Shown: positions 7,833 to 16,054 of the stretch, piece by piece
How the letters are laid out: each line of letters begins with the position of its first letter
Position numbering within the stretch: the first letter of the stretch is position 1
DNA from: BRH-c54 sp032251145
Lineage (GTDB): Bacteria; Bacteroidota; Bacteroidia; Flavobacteriales_E; Vicingaceae
Direction: 5' to 3'
Assembly: GCA_032251145.1 (NCBI GenBank)
Contig: JAVVER010000008.1
Span: forward strand, 1 to 52,295
Length of the DNA stretch: 52,295 nt
The notes under the pieces: generated by a model
Told to the model about the DNA's origin: nothing
Databases searched by the model: none
The model's input: the letters and a program-made list of their open reading frames with translations, nothing else
Made by a program: the position numbers and the translations under genes

Positions 7833-7940
7833 TTAAGTCGTGCTTTCTAAAGGTTTTTTGAGTTTGTCCATTACTGTTTAGCAATATTTTTCATGAAAGG
7901 TTTTTGCCGCTACTTCATATTTGATTATTGCTAGGATGTT
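7833..7940 (-). pseudogene. Decayed third copy of the shared N-terminal repeat domain
   Basis: Minus-strand translation of these 36 codons gives NILAIIKYEVAAKTFHEKYC, a stop, then TVMDKLKKPLEST. This aligns without gaps to the start of the mature part of the neighbouring proteins (NTIAKIKYEDAEKAFYEKDY then QTVLDRLKETEE in the gene at 7966-9144). About half the residues are identical, but the copy has no start codon, has an internal stop, and ends at another stop. It lies 25 bases downstream of that gene on the same strand. It reads as the remnant of a third tandem paralogue whose C-terminal part is gone. I see nothing else in 7746-7832; the full 404-base gap otherwise holds the riboswitch, leader hairpin and promoter. 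Confidence 0.75.
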
Positions 7941-7965
7941 TTAGACCAAAAGAAATATTTTCATT

Positions 7966-9144
7966 TTATGGTAACTCTATTGATAACACTAATCGGAATC
8001 CTATTGTTGAAGCTCGTTTATCGGGGTTATCGGATTCAGAGTATCTTCTGGTAACTTCACAATAATAATCTGACTTGGCATAGGAACCACCTCTTGTTAC
8101 CTTTTCAACCCCAAATTTAGGACCTACTGGATTTACTATATTGCCCTTTATTTTTTTCAAATCGGATATATACCAATCATGACACCATTCATACACATTT
8201 CCTGACATATCATAAATACCTAATTCATTCGGCTCTTTAATTCCGACCTGATAAGGATGGTTTTTACCACCTGACCACGTAACTTGACTAGTATGCCATG
8301 CTACTTTTTTAGAACTGTTGCTTCCACTATATTTATATCCTTTGGATTGTTTTCCGCCTTTAGCTGCATATTCCCATTGAGCCTCTGATGGTAAGCTGTA
8401 ATTTCTTTCAGTCAAATTGTTCAATTTCCCAATAAAGTCTTGCACATCGTACCAAGATACATTGGTAACAGGGCAACTGGTACATTTATAACTGGATGGA
8501 TTTGAATTCATGACATATTCCCATAACTTTTGTGTGACCTCATATTTTCCAATATAGTAATCTGTCAATATGCACAAGGGGTTATTTGGACGATTACTTA
8601 ATCTTATTTCACCTCTTTCTATCAAGACCATAGGCATAAGTGTATCGACCTGATTTCGTATTTCCTCAATTTTTTGTTTTTTCAACAACTGTTCAGCTTC
8701 ATTTTTTTTCTTTAAATTTTGATAATCTTCCCTGTCTTTTGGTAACTTAGAGGCTATGAAATATATCTCCTTATATTTTTCTTCTAACCCAGCAATGTCA
8801 TAATTATCTAGGTAGTAAGAGACGTTTTTCTTTAAAGAGTCTAATTGTTTGAAGCTTTCAAAAGGATTGAGTTCGTACAATTTATGTTGGGCTAAAATTC
8901 TAAGGTGAAGAATATTAGGAGCAGTTTGACCGAGAATTTCTTCTGTTTCTTTGAGCCTGTCAAGAACTGTTTGATAATCCTTTTCATAAAAAGCTTTTTC
9001 AGCATCTTCGTATTTAATCTTTGCAATAGTATTCTGGGCATTTAATCTTATACTAAAGTTTAAAATGAGAAATAATAAAAGTAAACTCTTCAGTAAAGCG
9101 TTCAATGTTGATATTTTGCTTATTTTATTTAAAATCGACTTCAT
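7966..9144 (-). CDS. Secreted protein: TPR-like N-domain plus SUMF1-type domain
   Basis: 392 aa with a signal peptide (about 1-37, ending LNAQ). Residues about 38-140 form a helical TPR-like domain almost identical in its opening (YEDAEKAFYEK) to the upstream gene at 9125-10210. Residues about 170-390 form an FGE/SUMF1 C-type-lectin-like domain: YYIGKYEVTQKLWEYVM, PVTNVSWYDVQDF, LPSEAQWEYAAKGG, GNVYEWCHDW, GGSYAKSDYYC and IGFR. True formylglycine enzymes carry a Cys pair (GGSYxCHDSYC type). Here only the second Cys is kept and Lys replaces the first, so enzyme activity is doubtful and a binding or structural role, as in gliding-type SUMF1 proteins, is more likely. The start overlaps the preceding gene by 20 bases. 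It is last in a four-gene operon. Confidence 0.85.
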   Translation of the reverse strand: MKSILNKISKISTLNALLKSLLLLFLILNFSIRLNAQNTIAKIKYEDAEKAFYEKDYQTVLDRLKETEEILGQTAPNILHLRILAQHKLYELNPFESFKQLDSLKKNVSYYLDNYDIAGLEEKYKEIYFIASKLPKDREDYQNLKKKNEAEQLLKKQKIEEIRNQVDTLMPMVLIERGEIRLSNRPNNPLCILTDYYIGKYEVTQKLWEYVMNSNPSSYKCTSCPVTNVSWYDVQDFIGKLNNLTERNYSLPSEAQWEYAAKGGKQSKGYKYSGSNSSKKVAWHTSQVTWSGGKNHPYQVGIKEPNELGIYDMSGNVYEWCHDWYISDLKKIKGNIVNPVGPKFGVEKVTRGGSYAKSDYYCEVTRRYSESDNPDKRASTIGFRLVLSIELP

Positions 9145-10210
9145 CTACTCCTTGATTAATTATTACTTCTGATATATTGAATATAGATTTTTTTAAGAAT
9201 TGATATTCTCTTGAAATATGGTGCGCTAATAATATCCCTTCAATTGCTCTATAATCTGAAAATTTTTCTGTTTTAGAATGAGAAATAGTAAATCCATCTT
9301 TTTCTATAAAATTAACAGATACGACAGATGGCAAACCATTCGCACCATAAGTGGTTATATGTTTTATAAAGCCTATTTCACTGCTACCACTTATCATTGT
9401 AATCGTTTTGGTGTTCCCTCTTGATGACAATTCAAAGGAATAGTTCGGGTCATTCAACTTATCATACAAGAGCTTTTCCGAATAAAAATTTATTGAAGCT
9501 TCGGGAATAAATACTTTTTCCGATTTTTGATTAGTCAATCGTCCATATTGGTCAAGTGCTTCTATTAAAGTAAAATCTCCATTTTGAACAACTTTCATAA
9601 TCAAATTTTTACCTCCTTTTTTTGCTGAAGTTATTTTACTTATTTTTTTTGGCCCCATATATTTCTCTTCATGAAACCTTAAATTTTTTGCTCCATCAAC
9701 TTCCATCATTCCTTTGAAATATATTGATTTAACATTGGAAATAGCCTCCAGACCACCTCGTATCTCCATACTTTTTTCTAAAAGTTGTTTAATTTTATTT
9801 AAATCCTCTACCTCTTTCTGTTTAGATTTTGCAATGAATTCTTCTTTGCTGTTGGGATAATCCAACATGTTTTCGCTAATTATGTAAATATCCTTGTATT
9901 TCTCTTCCAAGCCTTGGATATCAAATTTTTCAAGATAAATGTTGCAATTTGCTCTCAATTCAGCTATAAGATTATAGTCGTTAAAAGAATTTGATTTTAA
10001 AATTTCATACTGTGCTAATATTTTTAGGTGTAATGTATTAGGAGGAATTTGCCCAAGAATGCTCTCAACTTCATCTAAATTTTCAATGCTTTCAGTATAC
10101 TTCTTTTCATAAAAAGCTTTTTCAGCATCTTCGTATTTGAGTTTTGCAATTGTACTTTGAGCATACAATTGGATATTTATCATCAAGAAGGCTATAACTA
10201 AAATTTTCAT
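9125..10210 (-). CDS. Secreted protein: TPR-like N-domain plus LolA-like domain
   Basis: 361 aa with a signal peptide (about 1-17, ending LYAQ). Residues about 18-125 are a paralogue of the N-terminal domain of the next gene (shared TIAKLKYEDAEKAFYEK, ILGQ, NTLHLKILAQY and GLEEKYKDIY). From about residue 145 a beta-rich region starting with an IRGGLEAISNVKSIYFKG-type stretch resembles periplasmic LolA-like domains (a twisted sheet binding lipid or peptide). That assignment is by pattern only. The operon order is the proteins at 12121, 10222, this gene, then the SUMF1 gene, with gaps of about 11-12 bases or an overlap, so they are probably co-transcribed and act together in the periplasm or at the outer membrane. 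Confidence 0.7.
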   Translation of the reverse strand: MKILVIAFLMINIQLYAQSTIAKLKYEDAEKAFYEKKYTESIENLDEVESILGQIPPNTLHLKILAQYEILKSNSFNDYNLIAELRANCNIYLEKFDIQGLEEKYKDIYIISENMLDYPNSKEEFIAKSKQKEVEDLNKIKQLLEKSMEIRGGLEAISNVKSIYFKGMMEVDGAKNLRFHEEKYMGPKKISKITSAKKGGKNLIMKVVQNGDFTLIEALDQYGRLTNQKSEKVFIPEASINFYSEKLLYDKLNDPNYSFELSSRGNTKTITMISGSSEIGFIKHITTYGANGLPSVVSVNFIEKDGFTISHSKTEKFSDYRAIEGILLAHHISREYQFLKKSIFNISEVIINQGVDEVDFK

Positions 10211-10221
10211 TTCTAATTAAT

Positions 10222-12108
10222 TTAGTTTTTAATGGGGGTTCCCCAAAAATCTAGTTTGACTGAAGGTTGTGATAAAGTTCCTTCCGTTTCTTTGTGGGCG
10301 TTAAATCCATCATAGTCAACTAGGTTTGAATTTAAGTTTATTTTTTTTAGATTCTCCGAAAAACCACTATACACATTTTGTGCCTCAGATAATGTGTAGA
10401 ATGGACCTACGATTACCTCGTCAAGGGAAGTTAAGTTTTTTATTTGTTGTTCTACTTTTGTCCTCATTGGCCAAGTGCCATCAGGATATTTTCCTAATGC
10501 AAAAATGTTGGAAACGTATATATTGGCTGATAAATTTTCTAGATCAGCTTCCTTAAAGGAATAAACAAAATAGTATAAATTATTCCCTACCGATTTGGTT
10601 GATGATAGAGGTAATTCACCTGTAGGATAGTTTTTTAAAAAATTTAGTCTGGTATTTTTTATTGCCATTTTTGCTTCAGCAATACGTTTCTCCTCCGCCT
10701 TTTGCAGTCGTTCTCTTTCTTCACGGGCTTCTTGGGCTTGTTTTTTCTTCGCACTATTTTCACTTGCTTTTAGTGCAACACCAACACCAAGTCCAATAAG
10801 TCCCATTTGTGCGTCAGCTACATTTTTGGCATTATTTGCAAGGGTAACACTGCTTTTAATAAGAGCATCGCCCGACCCTGTGTTTAATTGTTTTTTTGCG
10901 GTTTCAAAATCTTTTACTACATCAGTAGAAGCTATCTTATAGGATTCAGCATACTTGGCATTATTTCGTTCATCTATTTCAGCTTGTTTGCTAGCATTCC
11001 ACTTTTCATGTTGCTCTTTTGCATAAGTACTATTTTGGCGCAGCTGCATCTGTTGTTGGTATTGTTTGTTATTCTGTACTTCCATGTCACCATAATTTAC
11101 GGTATTAGTTTCAGAATTTATAGGATTACCCCAAAAGTCTAATTGAGGTGGGTTGCTACTCTTATTCGTACCCGTAACAGTATTGTTTTTCTCAACAGTA
11201 GCTGATTGGTTATTATTAGAAATGTTTCCAGTATTATTGTTTGTTGATGATTGGCTGGAGTCTGGTTGTTTTTGATTAGAGGGTATATTTGTATTATTAG
11301 AAGTAGGTTCGTTTACTTTGTTTTTATTATCAGCGTCATTAATAAGTTTTTCAAGATTAGAGATTTTATCACTTATGTCAGGATTATTCTCTAATTCAAG
11401 AGCTGCTTTATATTTTATAATAGCTAACTCAAAATCACCAAAACTTTCTGCATTTTGAGCATCTGCTAATAAGTTATTAATCTTAGCTTTTTTCTTTTTA
11501 TCTTCTAACAATTTGCCTACCTGATTATCTATAGCTGAATAGCCTCTTAAAGCTTTATCCAATGCTTTAATTGACGTGATTTCAATTTGATATAGATTTA
11601 TTTTTTCTTGAAGAGTAAGAGATTTAGATTTATCTGGAACAAATCTACCTTCAACAAAAAGAGGTACATTATTTTTTGTTTGATTTATTTCTTGAGAATC
11701 ACCAGAGTAGTGATAATACATTGGAGTACTAAAATATTTTCTTTCTTCATCTCCCGGGTAAAGATAACTTCCTTCAATCATAAAATTTATTGATATGCCA
11801 ATAATACTCTTAAAATCAGCAATTTCATAAAATTTACCTCCGCCTTCTGCATTATTTCCAATCACCTTATCAGGCTGGTCTATAGAGATTTCAATAGCAG
11901 CATTAAGTCCATGATCTAGAGATTCAGGAATTATCTTAACTCTCCAAAATCCAAGTACAGGTTTAATGTGCTTAAAATCATTTGTTTTTTGTGTAAATTT
12001 ATCAGGGATTATTTCAATTAAACCTTGATTATAACCTCCATTTAATGATTGACCGAAAGTATAAAAAGATGATATAACAAAGCAAAGAGAGAAAATTATT
12101 AGTTTCAT
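10222..12108 (-). CDS. Secreted multidomain protein with TPR, coiled coil and SPOR-like end
   Basis: 628 aa with a signal peptide (about 1-19, ending YTFGQ). In order: a beta-rich N-terminal region to about 165; a helical TPR-like unit (about 205-245, AESFGDFELAIIKYKAALELE); an Asn/Ser/Thr-rich low-complexity linker (about 250-320); a Gln/Glu/Lys-rich helical stretch; a charged coiled coil (about 455-485, AREERERLQKAEEKRIAEAK); and a C-terminal SPOR-like fold (VGPFYTLSEAQNVYSGF near 570-590). An LDFWGxPI motif occurs twice, near 321 and at the extreme C-terminus (about 617-626). SPOR domains bind denuded peptidoglycan, so envelope anchoring is possible. No overall family is recognised. Confidence 0.65.
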   Translation of the reverse strand: MKLIIFSLCFVISSFYTFGQSLNGGYNQGLIEIIPDKFTQKTNDFKHIKPVLGFWRVKIIPESLDHGLNAAIEISIDQPDKVIGNNAEGGGKFYEIADFKSIIGISINFMIEGSYLYPGDEERKYFSTPMYYHYSGDSQEINQTKNNVPLFVEGRFVPDKSKSLTLQEKINLYQIEITSIKALDKALRGYSAIDNQVGKLLEDKKKKAKINNLLADAQNAESFGDFELAIIKYKAALELENNPDISDKISNLEKLINDADNKNKVNEPTSNNTNIPSNQKQPDSSQSSTNNNTGNISNNNQSATVEKNNTVTGTNKSSNPPQLDFWGNPINSETNTVNYGDMEVQNNKQYQQQMQLRQNSTYAKEQHEKWNASKQAEIDERNNAKYAESYKIASTDVVKDFETAKKQLNTGSGDALIKSSVTLANNAKNVADAQMGLIGLGVGVALKASENSAKKKQAQEAREERERLQKAEEKRIAEAKMAIKNTRLNFLKNYPTGELPLSSTKSVGNNLYYFVYSFKEADLENLSANIYVSNIFALGKYPDGTWPMRTKVEQQIKNLTSLDEVIVGPFYTLSEAQNVYSGFSENLKKINLNSNLVDYDGFNAHKETEGTLSQPSVKLDFWGTPIKN

Positions 12109-12120
12109 AATGCAGTTATT

Positions 12121-12558
12121 TTATTTTTTAGAATAAAAAGCATTGGTTTTAGCCATAAATTGAAAATTAATACTTTCATCATTAAACCAAAAAATACCCA
12201 TTGCTTGAGGATTGTCTTTTTGAGAGCTAATTAAAATACCCTTTACTTTTTCGCTCAATGGCACCATCATGTAGGTTATTTTAATCACATAACCTGTATT
12301 ATTTCCTTCTTTGGCTAATTGTAAATCGCCATTAGAATCAATCATTACCTCCCAAATAAAAGGAACACGTTCTATTTCGTTGCCAAAACCTGTTTGCCAA
12401 ACACCAGTATCATCAGAAGTAAAATCCCAAAAACATTCATTACAAATGTTACTAACGTATTTTCCGTAAAAATTTTGAGGTAATTCTTGTGCAAAACCTG
12501 CTTTAATAAAAAAGCAACATAACAAAGAAAATATAAATAGCTGTTTTTTCATGAGCAT
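12121..12558 (-). CDS. Small secreted protein of unknown function
   Basis: 145 aa from the ATG at 12558. The frame is open to 12609, but a TAnnTTTG promoter lies at 12579-12586, between the two starts, and the signal peptide (MKKQLFIFSLLCCFF, then GFAQ) begins at 12558 or 12552. The mature part of about 120 aa starts QELPQNFYGKYVS and has a CNEC motif, then alternating beta-strand-like segments, possibly a small beta-barrel or lipocalin-like fold. It is the first gene of the leftward four-gene operon that faces the two-component system at 12744-15234. Function is not recognised. Confidence 0.65.
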   Translation of the reverse strand: MLMKKQLFIFSLLCCFFIKAGFAQELPQNFYGKYVSNICNECFWDFTSDDTGVWQTGFGNEIERVPFIWEVMIDSNGDLQLAKEGNNTGYVIKITYMMVPLSEKVKGILISSQKDNPQAMGIFWFNDESINFQFMAKTNAFYSKK

Positions 12559-12578
12559 CTTTTTATAATTATTATTGT

Positions 12579-12586
12579 CAAAGATA
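12579..12586 (-). promoter_or_regulatory. Promoter -7 element of the four-gene secreted-protein operon
   Basis: TATCTTTG on the minus strand matches TAnnTTTG. A start near 12572 would give a leader of about 14 bases to the ATG at 12558. This decides the start of the first gene against the longer frame. Confidence 0.6.
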
Positions 12587-12609
12587 TTTGGTAACCTATT
12601 AAATATCAA

Positions 12610-12625
12610 TACCTGATTACAGGTA
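12610..12625. promoter_or_regulatory. Dyad in the divergent intergenic region, candidate operator
   Basis: TACCTG-ATTA-CAGGTA is a perfect 6+6 dyad 24 bases upstream of the -7 element at 12579-12586, between the operon and the divergent kinase gene. Its position suits an activator such as the NarL/LuxR-type regulator encoded at 14626. The pairing of site and regulator is inferred. Confidence 0.4.
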
Positions 12626-12743
12626 ATTTTGGTTAATTTTCATCAGGTTTCTTTATTTAAAATAGATATTTATTTAAATTAGCCTACTGAATATAATTTC
12701 AATTAGAAAAAAGCTACACCACTAGTAATAAAATTACTTTAAT

Positions 12744-14615
12744 GTGATTAAAAAAATAGTTTACATTATTATCATTATAATTGAAATTTTTCTATTTCAA
12801 ATACATTTACAAGGAAAAAACTGCCAAGATACCTTACCTATTTTTAAAGAAAAGCCAGTTTATTTATCCCACTACCTAAGTTTTTATATAGACAGTACAA
12901 ATCAACTTTCAATTAAACAGGTTGCCGAAAAAAATGATTTAGGAGCATTTAAATGCCTGACCTTGCCTATTAATTTTGGATTAAATCCCTATAATTTATG
13001 GATAAAACTAAATGCAAAACACCAGCAAGATTTTATGCAAAATTATTGGTGGAGCATTTATAGTCAGGCAGATACTTTAATGGTTTATGAAAAAACTAAA
13101 GATAACCAATATGTCTGTACAGACACGTTAACTTATTTAGCTGCTCAAGCAAATAAAGAGTTAAAAGTTAGGTTTTTAGCTGCTCCACTTACTTTTAAGG
13201 CAAATGAAAGTAAAACATTATTTTTAAAGCTTACGAACCTAAGATACACACAATATTTCACAACAGATTTTACAACTCCGGTAATAAACTTAATGTGGGA
13301 AAAAGATTTTTATTGGATAAATGGAATTTTTGCGGGAGGATTTCTTTTAGTAATTCTTATGAGTTTTATAGTGTTTATAGTTACTAAAGAGAAAATATTT
13401 ATCTACTATAGTTTTTATGTTTTAACAGTATTGTTTTTAATGCTTACTCAAGAATTACTTGGTAGTGTTTTACCTCAAGATCTGTATAATGTGTTTTTAA
13501 GAATTCACCCTATGCTTGTAGTAATTATAGGTCTTTCCGTGTATTATTTTATTATTTCGAATTTAATAAAAATCAATCATAAAGAAAATATTGTATTTAA
13601 CATAGTGTATAATATTAACAGAGCAGGATTATTTTATGCTTTAATTACAGCCTTTATTTATTTTATAGCTTATGAAGAGTTTAACATTAGAACAGTTGGG
13701 TATATTTATGTATGGTGGTTTAATGTTGCATTAATAATTATAATGTTAGCAGCATTATTTGTTGGAATAATGATGTTAACAAACTCCGTAAGAAATGGGG
13801 TAATCTATTTATTAGTAGCAACATTTTTAGTCTATTTTAATTCGGCAAGTTATTACTTGAATTATGAAGGGGTAATTGATTATTATGAAATTACTTACCC
13901 AAACTATTTTTATTGGGTAGTGTGTATTGAATTCTTAATTCTTGGTGGATTTATAGCTTGGAATTATAGAAAAAAATCTTTTCAGAACAATAAACTAATG
14001 CAAGAGAAAAAAGAATTTAGCCAGAAAATTATTATTGCCGAACTTAATGCTAAAGAAAAAGAAAGAAAGCAAATTACACGAAATCTTCATGATGAGTTGG
14101 GGGCAACATTAAGTGCTTTAAATTTAGTAATAACCAATAACTATAGTGATGATAAATACTTGGCTAATACTATTGAGAAAGCCAATACTGATTTGCGTTA
14201 TTTTTACTCGCAATTATCAGAAGATGTAACACAAAGTAATGGTGTGTTTGCATTTATTAAGTTAAAAGAGGAGGAAATCAATCAATCATTACCCATTAAA
14301 TTCACCTCTTTTTTAGATGGTGATGATGCTACTTTACCGAGTGATATGGTGTTTAATCTGAAAAAAATAATAGCAGAGCTTATTAATAATAGTTTAAAAC
14401 ATGCTAAATGCACCGAAATAACTATTCAATTAATTATTGAAAACCAGCAACTACAACTTATTTTTGAAGATAATGGAGTGGGTTATAGTACGCTTAAACA
14501 ACATGAAGGAATGGGATTGGATAATATTTACCATAGAGTTGATTCTTTGAATGGAGATATTCATGTTTCGAGTGATAAAAAGGGAACGACAACAATAATT
14601 ACATTTATTTTTTAA
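12744..14615 (+). CDS. 7TMR-DISM sensor histidine kinase (NarX/LytS-like)
   Basis: 623 aa, GTG start (an ATG two bases earlier runs straight into TGA). Signal peptide about 1-23. An extracytoplasmic 7TMR-DISMED2-like domain spans about 28-175, seven membrane segments about 190-400, a coiled linker about 405-440, and a HisKA_3 dimerisation domain with the H-box RNLHDELGATLSALN (phospho-acceptor His449). The HATPase_c domain has an N-box ELINNSLKHA near 545, FEDNGVGY, and GMGLDNIYHRV. It autophosphorylates and signals to the response regulator 10 bases downstream. The extracytoplasmic domain family often binds carbohydrates or other small ligands. It is divergent from the four-gene secreted operon, a likely target. 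Confidence 0.9.
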   Translation: MIKKIVYIIIIIIEIFLFQIHLQGKNCQDTLPIFKEKPVYLSHYLSFYIDSTNQLSIKQVAEKNDLGAFKCLTLPINFGLNPYNLWIKLNAKHQQDFMQNYWWSIYSQADTLMVYEKTKDNQYVCTDTLTYLAAQANKELKVRFLAAPLTFKANESKTLFLKLTNLRYTQYFTTDFTTPVINLMWEKDFYWINGIFAGGFLLVILMSFIVFIVTKEKIFIYYSFYVLTVLFLMLTQELLGSVLPQDLYNVFLRIHPMLVVIIGLSVYYFIISNLIKINHKENIVFNIVYNINRAGLFYALITAFIYFIAYEEFNIRTVGYIYVWWFNVALIIIMLAALFVGIMMLTNSVRNGVIYLLVATFLVYFNSASYYLNYEGVIDYYEITYPNYFYWVVCIEFLILGGFIAWNYRKKSFQNNKLMQEKKEFSQKIIIAELNAKEKERKQITRNLHDELGATLSALNLVITNNYSDDKYLANTIEKANTDLRYFYSQLSEDVTQSNGVFAFIKLKEEEINQSLPIKFTSFLDGDDATLPSDMVFNLKKIIAELINNSLKHAKCTEITIQLIIENQQLQLIFEDNGVGYSTLKQHEGMGLDNIYHRVDSLNGDIHVSSDKKGTTTIITFIF

Positions 14616-14625
14616 ATTGGCTAAT

Positions 14626-15234
14626 ATGAAAAAAATCAGTATTGTTCTTGTAGATGATCATCAGCTATTTTTAGAAGGAATGGAACGAATTTTAGAATCT
14701 GAAAATGAATTTTCAGTTATCAATAATTTCCAAAGTAGTGAAAAATTGATGGCGACAAATTTTGTTTCGCCTCCCGATTTATTTGTTTTGGATGTAGAAA
14801 TTCCAGTAATAAATGGAATTGCTTTATGTCAGTATATTAAAGAAAAATATCCATCATCTAAAGTGTTATTTGTTTCAATGTATGTAAACAATCAGTTTGT
14901 GAGAGCAGCAAAAGAGGCAGATGCAGATGGATTTATTTCTAAGAACTCAAGTGCTCAGTATGTAAAACAAAGTATTCGTAGTATTTTGTGCGACAATAAA
15001 ATATTTCCTGCTTTAATTAATAAAACCACATCTAATAATGGATTATTAATGCTAAGTAAAAGAGAAAAAGAGATTATGCAATTAATTAAGGCAGGGAAAA
15101 CTTCAAAAAAAATAGCTGAAGAGTTATTTATTAGTGAGTTTACAGTAGAAACTCATCGGAAAAATATTTTTAAAAAACTGAAAATAGAATCTTCAGTTCA
15201 GTTGGTAAACTTTATGCACGAACATCATATGTAA
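14626..15234 (+). CDS. NarL/FixJ-family response regulator
   Basis: 202 aa from ATG 14626; a TTG at 14617 is rejected because MKKISIVLVDDHQ is the normal receiver start. The receiver domain (about 1-120) has acidic residues DDH near 10-12, phospho-acceptor Asp56 (FVLDVEIP), and Lys in GFISKNSS. The LuxR-type HTH (about 139-200) carries LSKREKEIMQLI and FISEFTVETHRKNIFKKLKI. It is the cytoplasmic partner of the upstream kinase and is expected to bind DNA as a dimer when phosphorylated. Its 3' end is convergent with the kinase gene at 15257, 22 bases apart. Confidence 0.92.
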   Translation: MKKISIVLVDDHQLFLEGMERILESENEFSVINNFQSSEKLMATNFVSPPDLFVLDVEIPVINGIALCQYIKEKYPSSKVLFVSMYVNNQFVRAAKEADADGFISKNSSAQYVKQSIRSILCDNKIFPALINKTTSNNGLLMLSKREKEIMQLIKAGKTSKKIAEELFISEFTVETHRKNIFKKLKIESSVQLVNFMHEHHM

Positions 15235-15256
15235 ATTTAATACCTCAGTTCGAATA

Positions 15257-15763
15257 TTATTTTTCAATAAACGCTTTACACTTTTCTATTCTTTCATCTA
15301 AATTTCCCGATAAAATAGTGTAGGGATATTGATGTTTTTCTAATAAAGACAAATAAAGTTGAAATAACGCTTCTCTATCTTTTTCGCTAGGATGTTCTCT
15401 TAACGGGTCTGTTTCCCAAGGAACATCAATAGCACACAAAAAGTAATGTTTTTTAGGCTGATTAAAGATGGCATGATCTATCCAATCAATAGTGGTGTAG
15501 TATTTCACTTTTAGCCAAATGGAATAGGTAATAAGGTCGGTATCCAAAAAAAGCATAGTAGCATCTTGCTTTATAGCCTCTTGCTCCATTTTTAGTTGTG
15601 TTTTTGCCATTTCAACAACATCAGCTAAGCTATAGTCTCTGTTAAGGTTTTCTAAAAAAGTACGAGCATATTCTTCCACTAAAGGAGCATTGCCTATTTT
15701 CGAAAAATGATTGGCTAAAGTAGTTTTTCCTGTAGATTCTGGTCCTGTAAATACAAAAATCAT
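15257..15763 (-). CDS. NadR-like P-loop kinase
   Basis: 168 aa from ATG 15763; the longer frame to 15802 adds a poor N-terminus. Walker A GPESTGKTT is at residues 6-14. The downstream VEEYARTFLEN, LFLDTDLITYSIW and DVPWETDPLREHP are typical of the AAA_28 / NadR C-terminal ribosylnicotinamide kinase group. The N-terminal adenylyltransferase domain of full NadR is absent, so the protein is a stand-alone kinase. It would phosphorylate nicotinamide riboside or a similar nucleoside or vitamin. Some Bacteroidota kinases of this group accompany thiamine genes, but here it is 8 kb from the thiamine receptor, so no link is claimed. A TTTACGG-TAAGAG-CCGTAAA hairpin lies upstream at 15825-15844. Confidence 0.82.
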   Translation of the reverse strand: MIFVFTGPESTGKTTLANHFSKIGNAPLVEEYARTFLENLNRDYSLADVVEMAKTQLKMEQEAIKQDATMLFLDTDLITYSIWLKVKYYTTIDWIDHAIFNQPKKHYFLCAIDVPWETDPLREHPSEKDREALFQLYLSLLEKHQYPYTILSGNLDERIEKCKAFIEK

Positions 15764-16054
15764 CTTATTCGTTTCAGTTATTAAGAGTATTAATTTCAGC
15801 AATATTAAAAACTTATAGGTTGGCTTTACGGTAAGAGCCGTAAAATTTATTCACAACAAAAAATAAGGGCAAAAAAATTATATTATTTATTTGGTTTTAA
15901 TTGAAAAATTAGTAGTATTTTTAAAGTACCAAATGACACTAGGTTTTTCAGGGTTATAATAATCATTCTCTAAAAAATCTACTAGTCAACATTAAGAAAA
16001 TGAAAATATTAATAAAATCAATTTTTCAGTAAGAAAATAAAATAAATAAAACCA

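Noticed and set aside
10326..11793. Three plus-strand ORFs inside the SPOR-like protein gene
   Set aside because: Low-complexity translations antisense to a real gene with signal peptide and domains.
12559..12609. Longer start for the small secreted protein
   Set aside because: A TAnnTTTG promoter lies inside it and the signal peptide begins at 12558 or 12552.
14617..14625. TTG start for the response regulator
   Set aside because: ATG 14626 gives the standard receiver-domain start.
5120..15763. Thiamine locus joining the TonB receptor and the NadR-like kinase
   Set aside because: They are separated by two other transcription units and the kinase has no TPP element.
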